Source: Lepiota brunneoincarnata (lineage: Eukaryota > Basidiomycota > Agaricomycetes > Agaricales > Agaricaceae). From it: DNA of 64,000 nt. Numbering within the stretch: the first letter of the stretch is position 1; each line of letters opens with the position of its first letter. Below are positions 63,248-64,000 of this stretch, in pieces. A program made the translations under genes and the position numbers. The notes below the pieces were generated by a model, which saw only the letters and a program-made list of their open reading frames with translations, was not told where the DNA came from and ran no database searches. The DNA is taken from assembly GCA_023014365.1 (NCBI GenBank), contig JAEBUN010000059.1, forward strand, positions 93,796-157,795, given 5' to 3'.

Positions 63248-64000
63248 ATAACCCCCTGCAATCGTCAACTTCAATGTTAAGTCTCTTGCTGTCAGCAGAA
63301 TTGCATGGCTTGGAGCTTGGATGTGAAGATACCACAGGCCATTCTTCTAACTCTTGCTCATGCCACCCGGCAACCCATTGCCGTCAATGCTTGGTTGCTT
63401 TGCTATTCCACGAATGGGGAACTAACCTCCTCATTCATTCATCTTTCTTCTGTGGACCCATTGATGCAACAGCTGCACCTACAAAGTCGTCCAACACTCC
63501 CCCTCCATTCATCAGGCTCTTGAGGTGCAATTTTGGAACATTGCAATATCTTCTTCCAAATCATCTGACATCTCACCCTCCATTGCTCTTCTGGCCCTAC
63601 ACCCTGTCTCACTCCCAGACTCTTCCATGCCACCTGTAGCCAATTCTAGTGCCACTGCTGCCCTGTCCAAACATAAAACATCTGACACATGGGTCTTCTG
63701 ACTACCGTTTGTGAATTGAGATCCACTCTTCCAGCTCAGACTCAAGCAGCCACAGCCTCAGTTCATCTGTTAGCGAATGCCACCCATGCCATTCTTGATA
63801 ATGCTGCTCCTACTACTGGAACCCACATGTTCTCCTCCCCTAACTCCATTGCCACCCCAAACAGGGTGGAAATGGTGCAACCTCCCTCTCCACAAATGTA
63901 TGTGAGCAGTGGCAGCATTGATTCACTCCTTCTTGCCAATGCCACCAATGTCCTTGGCAATCCAGGTACCTGTGAGTTGCATTTATTTGGACTGCTATTA
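63248..64000. other. Ser/Thr/Pro-rich decayed coding or non-coding end of the window
   Basis: Short frames with Pro/Thr/Ser-rich, TANATNxLxN-like content on the plus strand (LLANATHAILDNAAP; LLANATNVLGNPG, an internal repeat) suggest an old coding segment running off the window. No motif recognised. Confidence 0.3.

Overview
The window reads as a repeat-rich, gene-poor stretch of a filamentous basidiomycete, most likely a mushroom-forming Agaricomycete. The reasons are 50-60 bp spliceosomal introns, Tad1/I-type LINEs with CCHC-endonuclease-RT-RNase H-CCHC layout, a chromodomain Ty3 element, a KDZ transposase with Cys-rich (CxC-like) clusters, and strong CpG decay with TGA stops almost everywhere outside one young element. 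I see no intact host housekeeping gene, rRNA, tRNA or CRISPR array. All family names come from reading motifs; no database search was run.

Layout, 1-34.4 kb: a stack of nested retrotransposons whose order can be read from target-site duplications (TSDs). A plus-strand LINE (LINE-B1, 1-18431, poly(A) at 18412-18431) is split by a minus-strand LINE-A1 (1099-9009, TSD TCCAATC), by a second LINE-B copy (LINE-B2, 9174-12524, 15-bp TSD), by a solo LTR (S1, 12789-14085) and by LINE-A2 (16852-18245, 15-bp TSD). LINE-A1 itself carries a ~970-bp tandem duplication and a 1.85-kb LTR-containing insertion. LINE-B1 lies in the gag gene of a third LINE (LINE-C, minus, 18432-~29829). That gag is also broken by a complete Ty3/gypsy element G1 (18812-26657, TSD CCTTG), a LINE-A 3' fragment (27168-27853) and solo LTR S2 (28203-29503, same family as S1). 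Next comes LINE-A4 (29830-34436), split by LINE-B4 (29935-31857), an internally deleted copy that keeps both LINE ends.

34.4-44 kb: plus-strand, multi-exon, decayed coding sequence (34693-38819) converges on a minus-strand, internally deleted Ty3 element G2 (38902-43862), which is broken by solo LTR S3 (40938-41635). 44-64 kb: decayed multi-exon genes around a KDZ-type DNA transposase (57975-61742). They include a divergently transcribed partner (55741-57872) and a long gene with a Zn2Cys6-type cluster (52636-55523). LINE-B3 (48821-50833) interrupts a small gene.

Most notable: G1 is nearly pristine (651-bp LTRs, about five differences, intact gag and pol) and carries, antisense to and convergent with pol, a three-exon gene with its own TATA box. 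It encodes a coiled-coil protein with a Zn2Cys6-like cluster. The same Cys spacing occurs in the gene upstream of the KDZ transposase, and the convergent layout (stops ~70-85 bp apart) recurs at G2. This points to transposon-borne, possibly regulatory DNA-binding proteins. G1 is also CpG-rich in a CpG-depleted neighbourhood, as expected for a recent arrival not yet eroded by methylation-linked deamination.
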